A stretch of DNA of 64,000 bases, from the NCBI GenBank assembly GCA_024364735.1, contig JAGFNQ010004005.1, positions 566,507-630,506 on the forward strand, given 5' to 3'. The notes under the pieces were generated by a model, which saw only the letters and a program-made list of their open reading frames with translations, was not told where the DNA came from and did not search any database. This document shows positions 10,635 through 23,212 of the stretch, one piece after another. Each line of letters starts with the position of its first letter. Position 1 is the first letter of the stretch. The translations under genes were made by a program, and so were the position numbers. The stretch comes from Boesenbergia rotunda. Lineage: Eukaryota; Streptophyta; Magnoliopsida; Zingiberales; Zingiberaceae.

Positions 10635-13600
10635 CTATGAAGCGTGACACATTCCCAATTCCCTTCTTAAGAAGCTAAACTCATTTTCGGGGAGTGGTTT
10701 AGTGAAAATGTCAGCGAGGTTTGACTTGGACTCTACATGTGAGAGTACAATATCTCCCCTAGCGACATGATCCCTAATGAAGTGGTGACGCACTTCAATA
10801 TGTTTGGTCCTAGAATGATGGACTGGATTCTTGGTTAGATTAATTGTGCTAATGTTGTCACACAACACTTGCACACTTTTGTAACTTAATCCATAGTCCT
10901 CTAGAGTGTGGATCATCCACAACAATTGTGATACGCTCTCTCCCATGGCGATATATTCTGCCTCGGTCGTGGAGCGAGCAACACAATGTTGCTTCCGACT
11001 TGACCAACTAACTAAAGATGATCCTAGAAATTGGCAACCCCCACTTGTGCTTTTCCGATCCAACTTACATCCAGCGTAGTCAGAATCGATATAGCCAATT
11101 AAGTCAAAAGATTCGGTACGGGGGTACCAAAGACCGACTCCAATTGCGCCTTTAAGATATCTCAAAATCCTCTTAACAGCGATTAAGTGAGATTCCTTGG
11201 CACAAACTTGATACCTAGCGCACATACCCACAGCGAAAAGAATATCAGGTCGACTAGCTGTATGGTATAGCAAACTACCTATCATGCTCCGATATTGAGT
11301 GAAATCAACAGGTTTACCACTTCATCATTGTCTAACCTTGTGTTTGTAGCCATGGGAGTGGTTACCTCTTTTGAATCACTCATATTGAATTTACGGAGCA
11401 TTTCTTGTGTGTATTTCGATTGGTGCACATGGATCCCATCTCGGGTTTGTTTGATTTCAAGTCCAAGGAAGAAAGTCAACTCTCCCACTAGACTCATTTC
11501 AAATTCACTTTCCATATGACCAATGAATTCATTTAAATAGCCCTTGTTATTTGAGCCACAAATTATGTCATCGACATATACTTGTGACACAAAAATATTG
11601 TCGCCATCTCTCCGTAGAAATAGTGTAGTGTCTATTTGGCCTCTTACAAAGTCTTTCTCAATTAAAAATGTTGACAACCGCTCATACCAAGCTCGGGGTG
11701 CTTGTTTAAGGCCATAAAGTGCCTTTTTAAGCTTGAACACGTGGTTTGGAAATTCGGTACTCTCAAACCCCAGAGGTTGTTCGACATAGACCTCTTCTCT
11801 AATCAAACCATTTAGAAAGGCCGATTTGACATCCATTTCATATAACTTGAAGCCTCGATGTGCTGCAAATGCAAGCATCAATCGGATGGACTCTAATCGT
11901 GCCACGGGAGCATAAGTCTCATCATAATCAAGGCCTTCAACTTGACTATAGCCCTTGGCTACTAAGCGTGCCTTGTTTCTAATGATTTCTCCCTTATGAT
12001 TTAATTTATTCTTGAAGACCCATTTGGTTCCAATGATGGTGGTCTTCTTAGGTCTAGGGACTAAGTCCCAAACTTGACTTCTTTCGAATTGACCTAGTTC
12101 ATCTTGCATTGCAATGATCCAATCGGGATCATTTAATGCTTCATCAATTTTCCTAGGTTCAATTTCAGAAATTAAGGCAACTTCATTAGCCTCATTCCGG
12201 AAGAATGATCTAGTTCTAACCCCATGATGGATGTCTCCAACAATTTGGTCTTGGGGATGACTAGAGGCTAATCTAGTTTGCCTAGGTGTTGGTGGTGCTT
12301 CTTGAATGGATTCACTAGACACAAGCTCAGCCTCAGGATCCGGCTGATCTATGGATTGTCTAGGCTCACCGTCATCAGATTCATCACCATCAACAACATT
12401 TGGAGTTTCATTCAAACTTAGTCTCCTAAGTTCGAGTTGAACCTCATCTTTTGATTGACCATTGACTTTTGGAATTTCTTCAAAGACAACATCAGAAGAT
12501 TCTTCAACTAATCTAGACTTCTTATCGTAGACTCGATAGACTTTGCTAACTAGAGAATACCCGACTAATATCCCTTCATCAGCTTTTGCCGTGAACTTTC
12601 CAAGGTGATCCTTGGTGTTTAGGATAAACACCTTACAACCAAACACCCTAAGATGTTTAACCGTAGGTGGTTTCCCAAACCAAAGTTCATGAGAAGTCTT
12701 TCCTAAGAACCTATGGATGAGGACTCGGTTTTGCACATAGCAAGCTGTATTTACAGCTTCAGCCCATAAGTAACTCGGTAGGGAGTACTCATTGAGCATG
12801 CTTCGTGCAGCCTCTTGTAAAACACAGTTCTTCCTCTCTACAACACCATTTTGTTGTGGTGTTCTAAGAGTGGAGAACTCATGTCTATACCCTCTATCTT
12901 GACAGAATTCTAAAAATCGTTGGTTTTGAAATTCACCTCCATGATCACATCTAATTGTCTTAATAGTTGATGATTTTTCATTTTCAACTCTTCTACAAAA
13001 AGAAATGAAAACATCTAAAGTTTGGTCCTTATATTTTAGAAAATAAGTCCATGTATATCTAGTAAAGTCATCAATGATAACAAAACAATATCTACTTCCA
13101 TTCAATGATATGATAGTGCTACAATCAAATAGATACATGTGAAGTAAATCTAAAGCGGTAGATGTACTTACAACGCTTTTACCTTTATGTGCAGATTTTG
13201 TTTGCTTACTCATTTGACATGCATCACAAAGTTTGTCCTTTTCATACTTGATGCTTGGTAAGCCACGAACTAACCCCTTGTTGGCCAACTTCCGGATGTT
13301 CTTCATGTTAACATGTGCAAGTCTCCGGTGCCAAAGGGTGGACTCTTCTTCTTTCGACTTTAAACAATTAACAGAAACATTAGTATCACTTTTAAATGAA
13401 ACTTGATAAATATTGTCTACTCTTGTTCCTACTAGTATCGTGTCCAAGGTGTCATGTTGTCTAACTAGACATTGACTTGGTTGAAAATCAATTATGTAAC
13501 CCGTGTCACACAATTGACTAACACTTAGGAGATTAAATGTCATCCCCTTGATTAGAAGGACATTTGAGATTCTAAGACATTCGGATATTTGAATGTCTCC

Positions 13601-13753
13601 TATTTCTATGACCTTAAGGTTACCATTGTTACCAAATGAAACATTACCTCTACTTTTCTTTTGAAGGGTAGTAAACAATGATCTATCCCCAGTCATGTGT
13701 TTGGAGCACCCACTATCAACGAACCAAGTTGATATATGCTCCCCTTCAATCAT
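10635..13753 (-). pseudogene. Copia-1 pol: protease, integrase, RT, RNase H
   Basis: The 823-codon frame (13753-11282) has the protease motif FVDSGCSKHMTGD near residue 15. The integrase zinc region includes LWHRRLAHVN and CDACQMSK. The integrase core has RCDHGGEF and NGVVERKN. The RT has VDDII preceded by QVY and GLKQAPRAWYERL. The RNase H part (11285-10635) is in another frame; one shift lies near 11330. The block that normally reads HMDLFGP reads HMYLFDC, so the first Asp of the D,D,E triad is lost. It once copied and inserted the element and is now inactive by two routes. TGA and TAG separate it from gag in the same frame. Confidence 0.93.
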
Positions 13754-13834
13754 AACCTATACAATTCGAAAAATAGAAGTTTTAGGTACCCAAACCTTGG
13801 GACCTAAAGCACCTACTAAACAAGTCTTAGGCAC

Positions 13835-14880
13835 TCATGCCTTGACAACTTTCTTTTGAACCTTAGGTGTCCTAGATTGTCTCATATCAGTCCTAGACAT
13901 CAAAGACACGAATGAAGGTTCTTTGGGTCGGTAACCAATACCGGCCCTATTGTAAACTGCCCTTTGGGCATTCAAGATCATGTCTAGGGTCTTAGAGCTA
14001 GTTGAGAACTTCTCAAGAATATTCTTGAGTCTCTCAACTTCACTCTTTAATGATTTGTTTTCTTCTTCTAGCAATTCATCATGCAAATCATCTACATCCT
14101 CAACCCTAGAGGATTTCAAATGTTCAACCTCAAGTTTAAATGACTTAATCTCATCCTCTAACATTTCAACATGCAAATCATCAATGTTATCATCCCTAGA
14201 TAATTTCAATTGATCAATTTCTAATTGCAATGCTTTAACCTTATTTTTCGACTTCTTTAACATATTGGTTAAACATGCAATTGCTCTATAACACTTTTCA
14301 AGTTCGGGAGAAGTTACCTCTTCATCATCCGAAGATGATAAAGCCGTGTTTGAGGAGTTGGAAGATTCATCACAGCTCTCTTGATCTCCCAATGCCATGA
14401 GTGCCACATGTCTTGTGCTCTTCTCCTCCTCTTCATCCGATGAGCTTGATGATGACTCATCCCAATTGGCCTTCAAGGCCTTCTTCTTCTTCTTAGATTT
14501 TTCTTCTTTCTATTTGGATTTCTCCTCCTTCTTCTTTAGCTTTGGGCATTCACTCTTGAAGTGCCTTTTCCTACCACACTCAAAGCAAGATACATTAGTC
14601 TTATCAACTTTAGCTTCACTAGGGTTACCTTTACCCTTGAAGCGCCGACCCCTTCTCATCATTTTTCTCACAAAGTTTGCCATCTCGGAGGAGGAAGAGC
14701 TGCTGCCATCTTCCTCGGAATCGGACTCAGATTCGGAAGAGGATGAAGATGAAGAGACTTCCTTCTCCTTCTTCTTCTCCTTCTTCTTCTTGTTGGATCG
14801 GTCCCCTGCAACTAAGGCAATCCCCTTCTCCTTGGGGCCTTTGTTAGTCATTTCATGCAATTCCATTTCACAAAACAAAT
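13835..14880 (-). pseudogene. Copia-1 gag, C-terminal part with zinc knuckle
   Basis: Gag enters from the assembly gap. It has a Ser/Glu/Asp-rich region, a CCHC knuckle (CFECGRKRHFKSEC) near 14580, a Lys-rich stretch, a second acidic Ser-rich region and long heptad-like segments predicted to coil (about 14270-14000). It ends VQKKVVKA at 13835. A single in-frame TAG at 14510 interrupts it; the frame is otherwise continuous. Most of the capsid domain lies in the gap. Confidence 0.85.
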
Positions 14881-15593
14881 NNNNNNNNNNNNNNNNNNNN
14901 NNNNNNNNNNNNNNNNNNNNNNNNNNNNNNNNNNNNNNNNNNNNNNNNNNNNNNNNNNNNNNNNNNNNNNNNNNNNNNNNNNNNNNNNNNNNNNNNNNNN
15001 NNNNNNNNNNNNNNNNNNNNNNNNNNNNNNNNNNNNNNNNNNNNNNNNNNNNNNNNNNNNNNNNNNNNNNNNNNNNNNNNNNNNNNNNNNNNNNNNNNNN
15101 NNNNNNNNNNNNNNNNNNNNNNNNNNNNNNNNNNNNNNNNNNNNNNNNNNNNNNNNNNNNNNNNNNNNNNNNNNNNNNNNNNNNNNNNNNNNNNNNNNNN
15201 NNNNNNNNNNNNNNNNNNNNNNNNNNNNNNNNNNNNNNNNNNNNNNNNNNNNNNNNNNNNNNNNNNNNNNNNNNNNNNNNNNNNNNNNNNNNNNNNNNNN
15301 NNNNNNNNNNNNNNNNNNNNNNNNNNNNNNNNNNNNNNNNNNNNNNNNNNNNNNNNNNNNNNNNNNNNNNNNNNNNNNNNNNNNNNNNNNNNNNNNNNNN
15401 NNNNNNNNNNNNNNNNNNNNNNNNNNNNNNNNNNNNNNNNNNNNNNNNNNNNNNNNNNNNNNNNNNNNNNNNNNNNNNNNNNNNNNNNNNNNNNNNNNNN
15501 NNNNNNNNNNNNNNNNNNNNNNNNNNNNNNNNNNNNNNNNNNNNNNNNNNNNNNNNNNNNNNNNNNNNNNNNNNNNNNNNNNNNNNNNNNNNN
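14881..15593. other. Assembly gap (713 N)
   Basis: Run of N. From context it hides the start of Copia-1 gag, its primer-binding site and the inner end of the 5' LTR. Frames running through the N run are meaningless. Confidence 0.99.
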
Positions 15594-17342
15594 AAAGACA
15601 AGAACACAGCAAGCTTTTCCCGAGCTCCACTCAGCGACGATCTCACGCAAGAACCCTTTCCCCGTGTCTTCTCGCTGTCGGACTCAAAGCCTCTTGTTCC
15701 TTCCTCCAAGTGCTCAAGCAAGGGATGGTCGCTTCACTGATTACAATTGCTTGCTCAAGATGATGGGATCACAGAACACACAAGCAAGGATGTGGAGAAC
15801 ACAATCGTGCAGCAAGAACAAGCCAGAAGACGATTCAGTGAACCCTTTCTGGTCTTCTCCTCTACGCCCTTTTGTTTCTCCGCTGAGCACAGGTGACACC
15901 ATCTCACAGCAGCCTCCAGCTGCTTACCTGCCAACGTCAGCTACCACTGAGCTCTCCCTGGACTCCCTCCAGTCAGCAGCTCCAGTCTGCAGCTCCATCT
16001 GTTGCAACCTGAGATGGAAAACGGACAAACCTGCTCCAATGAAAGGCCACCTTTGACTCTCCTTGAGTGTTTGAATCCTTCCCTGTCACCTGCAGCTTAA
16101 TCAGATCATTAGAGCAGTATATCTAACAGAAAATCCAGAATCAGAGATGAAACATAGAGAATCGGATACGTTCAGACGCGATCAGAGCGCTTGACAGTGC
16201 ATTTTAAATTAAAGTGATCAGTCACCGGACCGATCAGAGAGCCTCCTGATCGGTCACCAGACCGATCAGGCTGGGTTCAGACCGATCAGGCTCCGTCCTG
16301 ATCGGTCCCAATGCTCAATCAGAAATCGCGATTTCTCTGGGACTCTCCTAGACCGATCACCAGACCGATCCCAGGTTGTGGATCGATCACCAGACCGATC
16401 CACCCCTTTGCTGGGCGATTTCTGAGCTTCACAGTCCAAACCTCCTGATCGGTCACTGGACCAATCAGGAAGCCTCCTGATCGATCACCAGATCGATCAG
16501 GCTCCGTCCTGATCGATCATAGTGAGAAACTCGCGACGCTGGATCGTTATCCAGAACGATCTGCACAATGATCCAGATCGGTCACCAGACCGATCAGGAG
16601 CAAATCAGTAGGGGAACTCAACCTCACTGTGTGCTCCCTGATCGGTCACCAGGCCGATCAGGAGCCAACCAGTGGGTGAAACGTATACTCCCTGATCAGT
16701 CACCAGACCGATCAGTCATCGTTGGATCGGTCACCAGACCGATCCACGAAGGAGCACCGTGCCAACTCCCTGATCGGTCACCAGACCGATCCAGGGGCTC
16801 CAACCTAGCCCTCCAAGCTAGGGTTTCATCCAACCTAGCCTTCCAAGCTAGGACCAGACCCTCCAAGCCAGGATTTTTCACCTAACCCTCCAGTTGGGAC
16901 ATTTCACGTAACCCCCCAAGTTAGGACTTTTCACCTAGACCTCCTAGCTAGGACTTTTCACCCAACCTTCCGAGTTAGGACTTTTCCACACCTAGCCCTC
17001 CAAGATATGACCTGACCCTCCAAGCCAGGATTTTTTACCTAACCCTCCAAGTTGGGACTTTTCACCTAACCCTCCAAGTTAGGACTTTTCACCTAGCCCT
17101 CCAAGCTAGGAATTTTCACCCAACCCTTCCGAATTAGGACTTTTCAACACCTAGCCCTCCAAGCTAGGATTTTCCATACCTAACCCTCCAGGTTAGGATT
17201 TTCCAACACCTAGCCCTCCAAGCTAAGATTTTCCATAACATGCCTAATCCCCGATTAGGACTTAACCATAATCATAATCATCAACCTAAACTAAAATCGA
17301 TGTCAACACCAAAACAACAATCAGGGTTAGACTGCATCAACA
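15594..17342 (-). repeat. Copia-1 5' LTR (inner end in the gap)
   Basis: The outer end at 17342 reads TGTTGATGCAG on the minus strand. It closely matches the 3' LTR at 5678-7204, with scattered substitutions. Hairpin arrays lie at 16216-16796 (GATCGGT type) and 16801-17243 (CCTAGC type). The next bases, from 17343, are Copia-2 gag. Confidence 0.92.
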
Positions 17343-18688
17343 GTTCTGAGGTCCTTGACTTGAGTTTTCAAGGAGGAGTTCTCTTTCTCAAGTTTTTCAA
17401 CTTGATTAGAGGTTCCTTCTTGAACCTTCTCAGTTAAGGATCCAGAGTCAGCTCCCTCTTTCAGGAGTTTTACTTCCTGTCGGAGAGATTCGACTCAGAG
17501 TTTAGCTTTTGCCAAGTCTCGAGAAAGATATGTAATTAATTCATTTAATTGACTTCTAGAAAAACCACTTATAGTGATTCCACCATCCTCTGAAAACGTG
17601 AGTTTGCCGTCGTCCGGCTTTGATTCTGACTCGGTCTCGATATCTTCTGAGGCGGTTAGTGCAAGCAGGTTCGACTGTGGGGTCTCTTCTTCTTCTTCGG
17701 AGGAAGACTCGTCCCACGTTACTTGAAGAGTCTTCTTTCTTCTTGCTTTCTTGGCTTCCTTTAGGTTAGGGCATTCCGATTTGAAATGACCCTTTTTGTT
17801 GCATTTGAAACAAGTCACACTTGATTTGTTCTTCATTGGTTCAGCTGGATCGTCCTTCTTTCAGCTGGCTTTTCTTCTGTTGGATTGATTCTTCAATTCT
17901 TTGTAGTAGTTCCGGGCAAGCCGAACCAGCTTGGGTCGATCTCCTTCGTTGTCTTCTGACTCTGAGTCTGAATCAGACTCGGGTGCAGGTTGAAGTTTCT
18001 TCTTGGTTGTCTTTCCAGCTTTACCTACAACAAAGGCAATGCCTTTCTCGGCCAGATTGCAGTTAGTCTGCTCATGTAATTCTAATTTAGAAAATAGTTC
18101 ATCTAACTTAATTTTTGAAAGATCCCTTGAAACTTTGTACGCATCTACCATAGATGCCCACAAGGTGTTTCTTGGGAAAGCGTTAAAGGCGTACCTTATT
18201 AGGTCACGGTTTTCTACCTTGTGACCGATGGTGTGTAGACCGTTCATCGGCTCCTGAATTCTAGCGTGGAGCTGAGCGGCTGATTCGCCGTCATTCATCT
18301 TGATGGTATACAGCTTGTTCAGCAGAAGGTCCCTCTTGCTGATTCGGGTGTCGGAGGTTCCTTCGTGTAGTTCGATCAGCTTACCCCAGAGTTCTTTGGC
18401 GCTGTTGAATAGACCCACCCAGTTCAGCTCCTCTTTGGTTAGGCCGCATTGGAGTGTTTGGGTCGCTTTAGCATCGACTTCAATTTTCTTTTTGAGTGCA
18501 GCGTCCCATTCAGTGTAAGATTGTTGTACTCCGTCAGCATTCCTTGGTATTTCCAGTCCTGACTGAATGACTATCCACATGTCCACCTGAGTTTTCAGGT
18601 GGACCTCCATTCTGCTCTTCCAGTAGGAGAAGTCCTCCCCACTAAAGAGCGGCGGTCTTGCGGTACTGATGCCTTCTTGCATGGCCAT
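17343..18688 (-). pseudogene. Copia-2 gag
   Basis: It starts MAMQEGISTARPPLF at 18688 and runs through a UBN2-type copia gag domain (FSYWKSRMEVHL, AKELWGKLIELHEG, LNKLYTIKMNDGESAAQLHARI). A CCHC knuckle (CFKCNKKGHFKSEC) follows near 17800. The frame is continuous apart from two TGA codons, at 17861-17863 and 17495-17497. Copia-3 has CGA at both places (24727-24729 and 25094-25096), so both stops look like C-to-T changes. It ends where Copia-1 inserted. Confidence 0.92.
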
Positions 18689-18888
18689 TTAAGAATTTAT
18701 CTGAAAATAAGAGTAAAAAGAAAGAAATGTCCCAAGACTTGGTCTTAGATTAGTAGTGCGGGAAGAAAAAAAATATTTATCGAGGGGTGTTGCACCAACC
18801 TCGATTAACGATAAAAATTCGAAAATAATTTAAAAAGAAATCCGAAAAAAAATTCTCAAATTGGTGGTTGCACCAGATTTGAGCTTCC
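18689..18888 (-). other. Copia-2 leader
   Basis: Non-coding leader between primer site and gag, alignable with 23704-23908 of Copia-3. Confidence 0.75.
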
Positions 18889-18904
18889 CTGCTCTGATAC
18901 CACT
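18889..18904 (-). promoter_or_regulatory. Copia-2 primer-binding site
   Basis: The minus strand reads AGTGGTATCAGAGCAG next to the LTR end, an iMet-type site. Confidence 0.9.
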
Positions 18905-19523
18905 TGTTGGATCGAGAATAACGATAGAGGGGGGGTGAATATCGTAAAACATTTTCGGATAAAACCATAAGAGAATAAGCAGCGGAAATTAAAAACACAA
19001 AGAAAGACACGAACATAAGGATTTACTTGGTTCGGAGTCGCGGTTGGCTCCTACTCCAAGGCCCACGGTCCTTGACCGTTTACTGCGGGCAATTCTATAA
19101 CGCGCAAAGTGTTTTACAGAGAATGATATAGAAATTTTGCAGTAAATGAAAACAGAGTTACTCTTCGTGATCGACGCCTGGTATGGATCGTACTTCGGTG
19201 CGTAAGGTCGTCGTCGGCGCTTCAATTTCGAGATGGAAGGCTTCTGGAGTAGAGCGCTTGAGTCGAAGAGCGTAATAGCGTTGGAAAGATGTGTTGTATG
19301 AAGCCTTGAGGTCGAGGGGCTATTTATAGCCTCCTGGGCACCCTGAACGTTTGCCCCCCTCCCACGTGTCAGTCGATCCGGACAAGTCTCGATCAGTCCT
19401 TATCCCAATTGAATAGGGCTGAGAGTTGACTGTGGGCGCCTGGGACGCAGGGGGCGCCCGGGTTGACTCGGACCGCTGGCTTGACTCTATCCGCTTCGTT
19501 GGCTTGAGCCCGGGGCGCCCGGG
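18905..19523 (-). repeat. Copia-2 5' LTR, inner half
   Basis: Ends CGATCCAACA on the minus strand. It contains a TATA box (minus TATAAATA, 19321-19328) and a G-box CACGTG at 19363-19368 just upstream, with GC-rich GGCGCCC palindromes beyond. It is split by the solo LTR at 19524. Confidence 0.88.
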
Positions 19524-21818
19524 TGTTGGGACCGGGTGCATGTCGACAAGGATACGAGTTCGTAAAATTTTAAATTTTTACGTGCAGCGGAAGAATTTGC
19601 ATAAAATAATTTCCTAAATTATTTTAACTTCATATCTAGCATGCAACCTTATAGTGTGTTGACATAATCATAACATAAAACTTCGCGGAAAAGTAAACTA
19701 ATTTACATTATACCTCTCGTAACTCGAAGAAAAGGGACGAGATCCAACCGTAGCGTCACTTGGAAGCTTCGCCTCTATTCGCGTCCACGCCGAGTTCTCT
19801 TCGGGATGACTTCGCAAAGTCACGAGTTTTGTGCCGACGAGAACTACTAGATTCTTGGAAGGCACAACTTAGAAGAACAAGAGAAAAATTAGGAAACTAA
19901 CCAATGAAGTAACGGAATCGAATTCCGGGAAGAGAGGAATTGCTATCCGCTTCTTCTTCTTCGTGTTCGGGTTCTCCTTCTTCTTCTTGAAGCTCACGGC
20001 CTCCACCACCTTGGATGTAGGTTGGGCGCCGGCCCTAGGGGAGCTAGGGTGGGCGCCGGCCCTAAGGGAAGAGAGGGAGAAGGAGGAGAGGAGAGATTAA
20101 GAGAGAGAGGGAGAGAATAATTAATCTCTTGATTAATTGATTGGAATAAGGGCTAGCCTTTGGTTCCTTTATATAGTAGCAACTCCTTTGCTAAGTCTCC
20201 CTCTAAACCGAATTAACGGAATTAACGGAATTAGTTATAAGAAATTTATCTTATAAATTTTCTTATTAATTATTCCGTTTAAACCGAGTCTTTATTATAA
20301 ACCAATTTATAATAAAACTAATTCTTCTTCTCTTTAAATTATGGAATAAATTTTTATAAGAAATTTATAAACTTTCTTATTATGGAAAAATCAATTCATA
20401 ATTGATTTTATAAAATTAAAATAAACCAATTCATGGATTATTTTAATCTTCCATAAAAGAATAAATTTCTATAAATTTTATTTATATAAATTTCTTTATA
20501 CAAATTTATTTATCCATAATTTATAAAATAAATCGCACTAGATTCATTTTATTAATTAAACCAAAATTAATTGGTTTTCTCCTCTTTATTGGCCGGCCAC
20601 CAAAGGGGGGGTTAACACCCTCTTTGGTCGGCCAAAACCAACCCGAACCGCCGCGAATTAAACTCATTTAATTCGCCCAAAAAGCCTTCAAAAGACTTAG
20701 CCATTTTTAGCTTCCATTGCGCCTCTGATTAACTCAGATTCGACTTATTTCTCTTGATCGGAAAATCCAATTTTCAACTCGTTTTAAATCCCTCGGATTA
20801 CTCGTAGTGCGTGTGACTAAATAGGCTTTCGATTTATGTTGGCCGTCTATAATCAACTAATTATAGAATGATCATGAGTGGCACCTAGTAGTACATCATG
20901 ATCCCCAATTAATCGAAAGATCAACGGTTTGACCTCAGAAGAAATTATTCTGAAACCCTTCAGCAGCTCTAATGAATCGTGCCTCATTCCCTTCACCAGC
21001 TTATACCCACTTGGTTCAGGACACGGTCTATGGTGTCAGTCCCCACTAGGCTGACTACGTCACACCTAGCCCAAGTAGTGTCTTTCTCGTCCTTTGGATT
21101 TCTAATTACTCTCATGTAAGAGACTCGCACTCTAAACATGATATACTCTGGCCAGAGGTTTTTGAGTAACAATCCGACGATAGGCCTGGGTATACATCTC
21201 CTCGCAAGGAGTGGTGAATCCTTTGTAGGCTGCTCAAACATCTTCGGGCACTTTGGCTTATACCCAATCATCCTGGGTCCACACCTCCTTGGAGATGCTT
21301 GCTTAAGATGTTAAAGTATAAGTCTCCATGACCAAGATGACTTGAACACCGCAAGTCAAAGGAACATCGCACTTAAGCTGCAGTAAGAACTTCACTGACA
21401 TATCTTTATAAATAACCATATGAAGTTTTACAGCTAGTCACTCCAATGAACTAGTTCCCTTAACTACCATCCATGTTTATCTCCGGACATCCCAATGTCA
21501 CCAGCCAGTGAAAATCAGCTGATTAGAGAATAACCCATGCTAGTCTCAACAGAATTGATAGTGTCCGTTTTTATCAATTCATCGACTAGGGATATTTTCA
21601 ATACTTCACATTTGCACATATAGAGATAATCACAAGTTGTGATCCCATCACAAATTCTCTTATGTTGTGAGTTGTATTGCGGACATTCAGTAGATGAGTT
21701 TAAGATCCCAATCAAATACACAAACATGTATACTCAAATAGTGAATTATCATTTATTAAAATAATTGTTTACAATCATAAGGCGATTGCCTTAGGGCACT
21801 TCTCTCATATCACTAACA
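19524..21818 (-). mobile_element. Angela-like copia solo LTR with CCGGG target duplication
   Basis: 2295 bp with TGTTAGTGATATGAG at one end and CCCAACA at the other on the minus strand. CCGGG flanks it at 19519-19523 and 21819-21823. There is no ORF of interest, primer site or pol, so this is a solo LTR. The sense-strand start, with GTGCCCTAAGGCAATC and a TTATTTTAATAAATG stretch, recalls Angela/BARE-type LTRs; that family name is an inference. It landed inside a GGCGCCCGGG palindrome. Confidence 0.85.
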
Positions 21819-22515
21819 CCGGGAGCACGGGGGCGCCCGGGAGCAAGGGGGTGCTCGGGAGCATTGGCTTCCGAAGCGTTTTCTTGCTAACTCTTTGTTT
21901 GGCTTTGACTTAGGGCGCCTGGGACCTCCCGGGTGCCCAACCCAGCTGCTGCTCCTCTCTTTTGGAGCATTCTGAGCTGCAGAGACTCGTTCCTTCGGTC
22001 CTACATCCAGGGTTAGTACCAAACAAAACAAAGCAAGCATGTTAGTGCATTTTACAGCCGTAGCTGTCTTGGTTCTGACTTTGGGTCTCCAAAATGGAGC
22101 CCTAGGTCAAGCCGACGCCTACTGTTCCCTCGACGGGGAACGCATCCTCACCTACTCCTCTCAGGAGAGTTTACCTTTTGCCAACCGGCTCCTCCGGTTG
22201 GACTTTTGCCCGATGCACCTGACCAGGTCTTCGTGCCCACCTTCCAAGCAGGTCTTCGGTGCCTAGCTCCTTGCCAGGGCTTCGTGCCCAGTCCTCGACC
22301 AGGACTTCGTGCCCACCTTCCGACCAGGTCTTCGGTGCCCAGCTCCTTGCCAGGGCTTCGTGCCCAGTCCTCGACCAGGACTTCGTGCCTAGTGTACCTA
22401 GGGCTTCTTTTCTTGTACACTTAGTAAATATGTTAGATCAACATTATATCTTAACTTTTGAACCCTTTGCCATTATCAAAACACAGGTTTGACTTGGGTG
22501 ATGTCTGCACCAACA
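21819..22515 (-). repeat. Copia-2 5' LTR, outer half
   Basis: Starts TGTTGGTGCAGAC at 22515 on the minus strand and matches the first half of the Copia-3 3' LTR from 30575. It carries the AGTCCT/AGGACT hairpin array (22200-22400) and three conserved hairpins at 22100-22200. Together with 18905-19523 it makes about 1.3 kb, the length of the Copia-3 LTR. Confidence 0.88.
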
Positions 22516-22675
22516 CCGAAGACCTGCTCGGATGGTGGGCACGAAGTCCTGGTCGAGGATTGGGCACGAAGTCCTGGCAAGGGACTGGGCACCAAAGTCC
22601 TGGTCGAGGACTGGGTACAAAGTCCTGGTCAAGGATTAGGCACCGAAGACCTGGTCAGGTGGATCGAGCAAAAGT

Positions 22676-22753
22676 CCAACCGGAGGAGCCGGTTGGCAAA
22701 AGGTAAACTCTCCTGAGAGGAGTAGGTGAGGATGTGTTCCCCGTCAAGGGAAC
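22676..22753 (+). repeat. Three conserved LTR hairpins
   Basis: CCAACCGG/CCGGTTGG (22676-22696), CTCCT/AGGAG (about 22709-22721) and GTTCCC/GGGAAC (about 22736-22753). The same trio occurs at 30914-30990, and in reverse at 22100-22200 and 53810-53890. It is the best conserved stretch between these LTRs. Confidence 0.75.
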
Positions 22754-23212
22754 AATAGGCGTCGGTTCGACCTAGGTTCCATTTGGGAGACCCGAAGTCA
22801 GAACCAAGACAGCTACGGTTGTAAATAATGACTAACACTCTTGCATTGTTTGTGTTGGAACTAACCTTGATTGCAGGGACCGAAGGACTGTGTTTCTGTA
22901 GCTCAGAACGCCCCAAAGGAAGGGGGCAGGCAGCTGGGTTAGGCGCCTGGGAGGTCCCAGGCGCCCAAGGTCAAAGCCAAACAAGCAAAGAAGCAAGAAC
23001 ACTTCGAAATCACACTGGGCTAGGCGCCCAGGAGGTCCCAGGCGCCCGAGGTCAAAGCCGAAGAGGTAATCGAAGCAAAATCATCCACGAAGCCAGCGGA
23101 CCAAGTCAAGGTAGCCGCCCAGGAGGTCCCGGGCGCCCCAGTCTGACCAGGAGCCGATTCAAAGGGGATAAGCCCTGACCGAGCTACAGATGAAGGTTCT
23201 TCGATCTGAAGG

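Larger units (their letters stand above)
5678..17342 (-). mobile_element. Copia-1, Sirevirus-type Ty1/copia element
   Basis: Minus-strand order: 5' LTR (15594-17342, its inner end hidden in the gap), gag, pol, an extra ORF, a polypurine tract, then the 3' LTR (7204 downward, cut at 5678 by Gypsy-1). LTR ends read TGTTGATGCAG and match the complete solo LTR at 50916-52572. A CCHC gag followed by protease-integrase-RT-RNase H marks copia. The third ORF and several purine tracts suggest the Sirevirus lineage. It interrupts Copia-2 gag at 17343. Confidence 0.9.
17343..22515 (-). mobile_element. Copia-2, Sirevirus-type element, 5' part
   Basis: Minus strand: LTR (22515 down to 18905, split by a solo LTR), primer site, and gag cut at 17343 by Copia-1. 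Pol and the 3' LTR should resume to the left of the window, beyond Copia-1. Gag and LTR are homologous to Copia-3 but in the opposite orientation. It is inserted into the 5' LTR of Copia-3, whose first part (equivalent to 30575-30752) is missing at 22516. Confidence 0.9.

Noticed and set aside
14397..15763. Long ORFs through the gap region
   Set aside because: They consist mostly of N; only the minus-strand gag frame is real.
20993..21271. 92-codon ORF in the solo LTR
   Set aside because: No domain; short open frames are expected in a 2.3 kb LTR.
22039..22716. Several 60-100 codon ORFs
   Set aside because: All run through LTR hairpin repeats on both strands and encode only the repeats.
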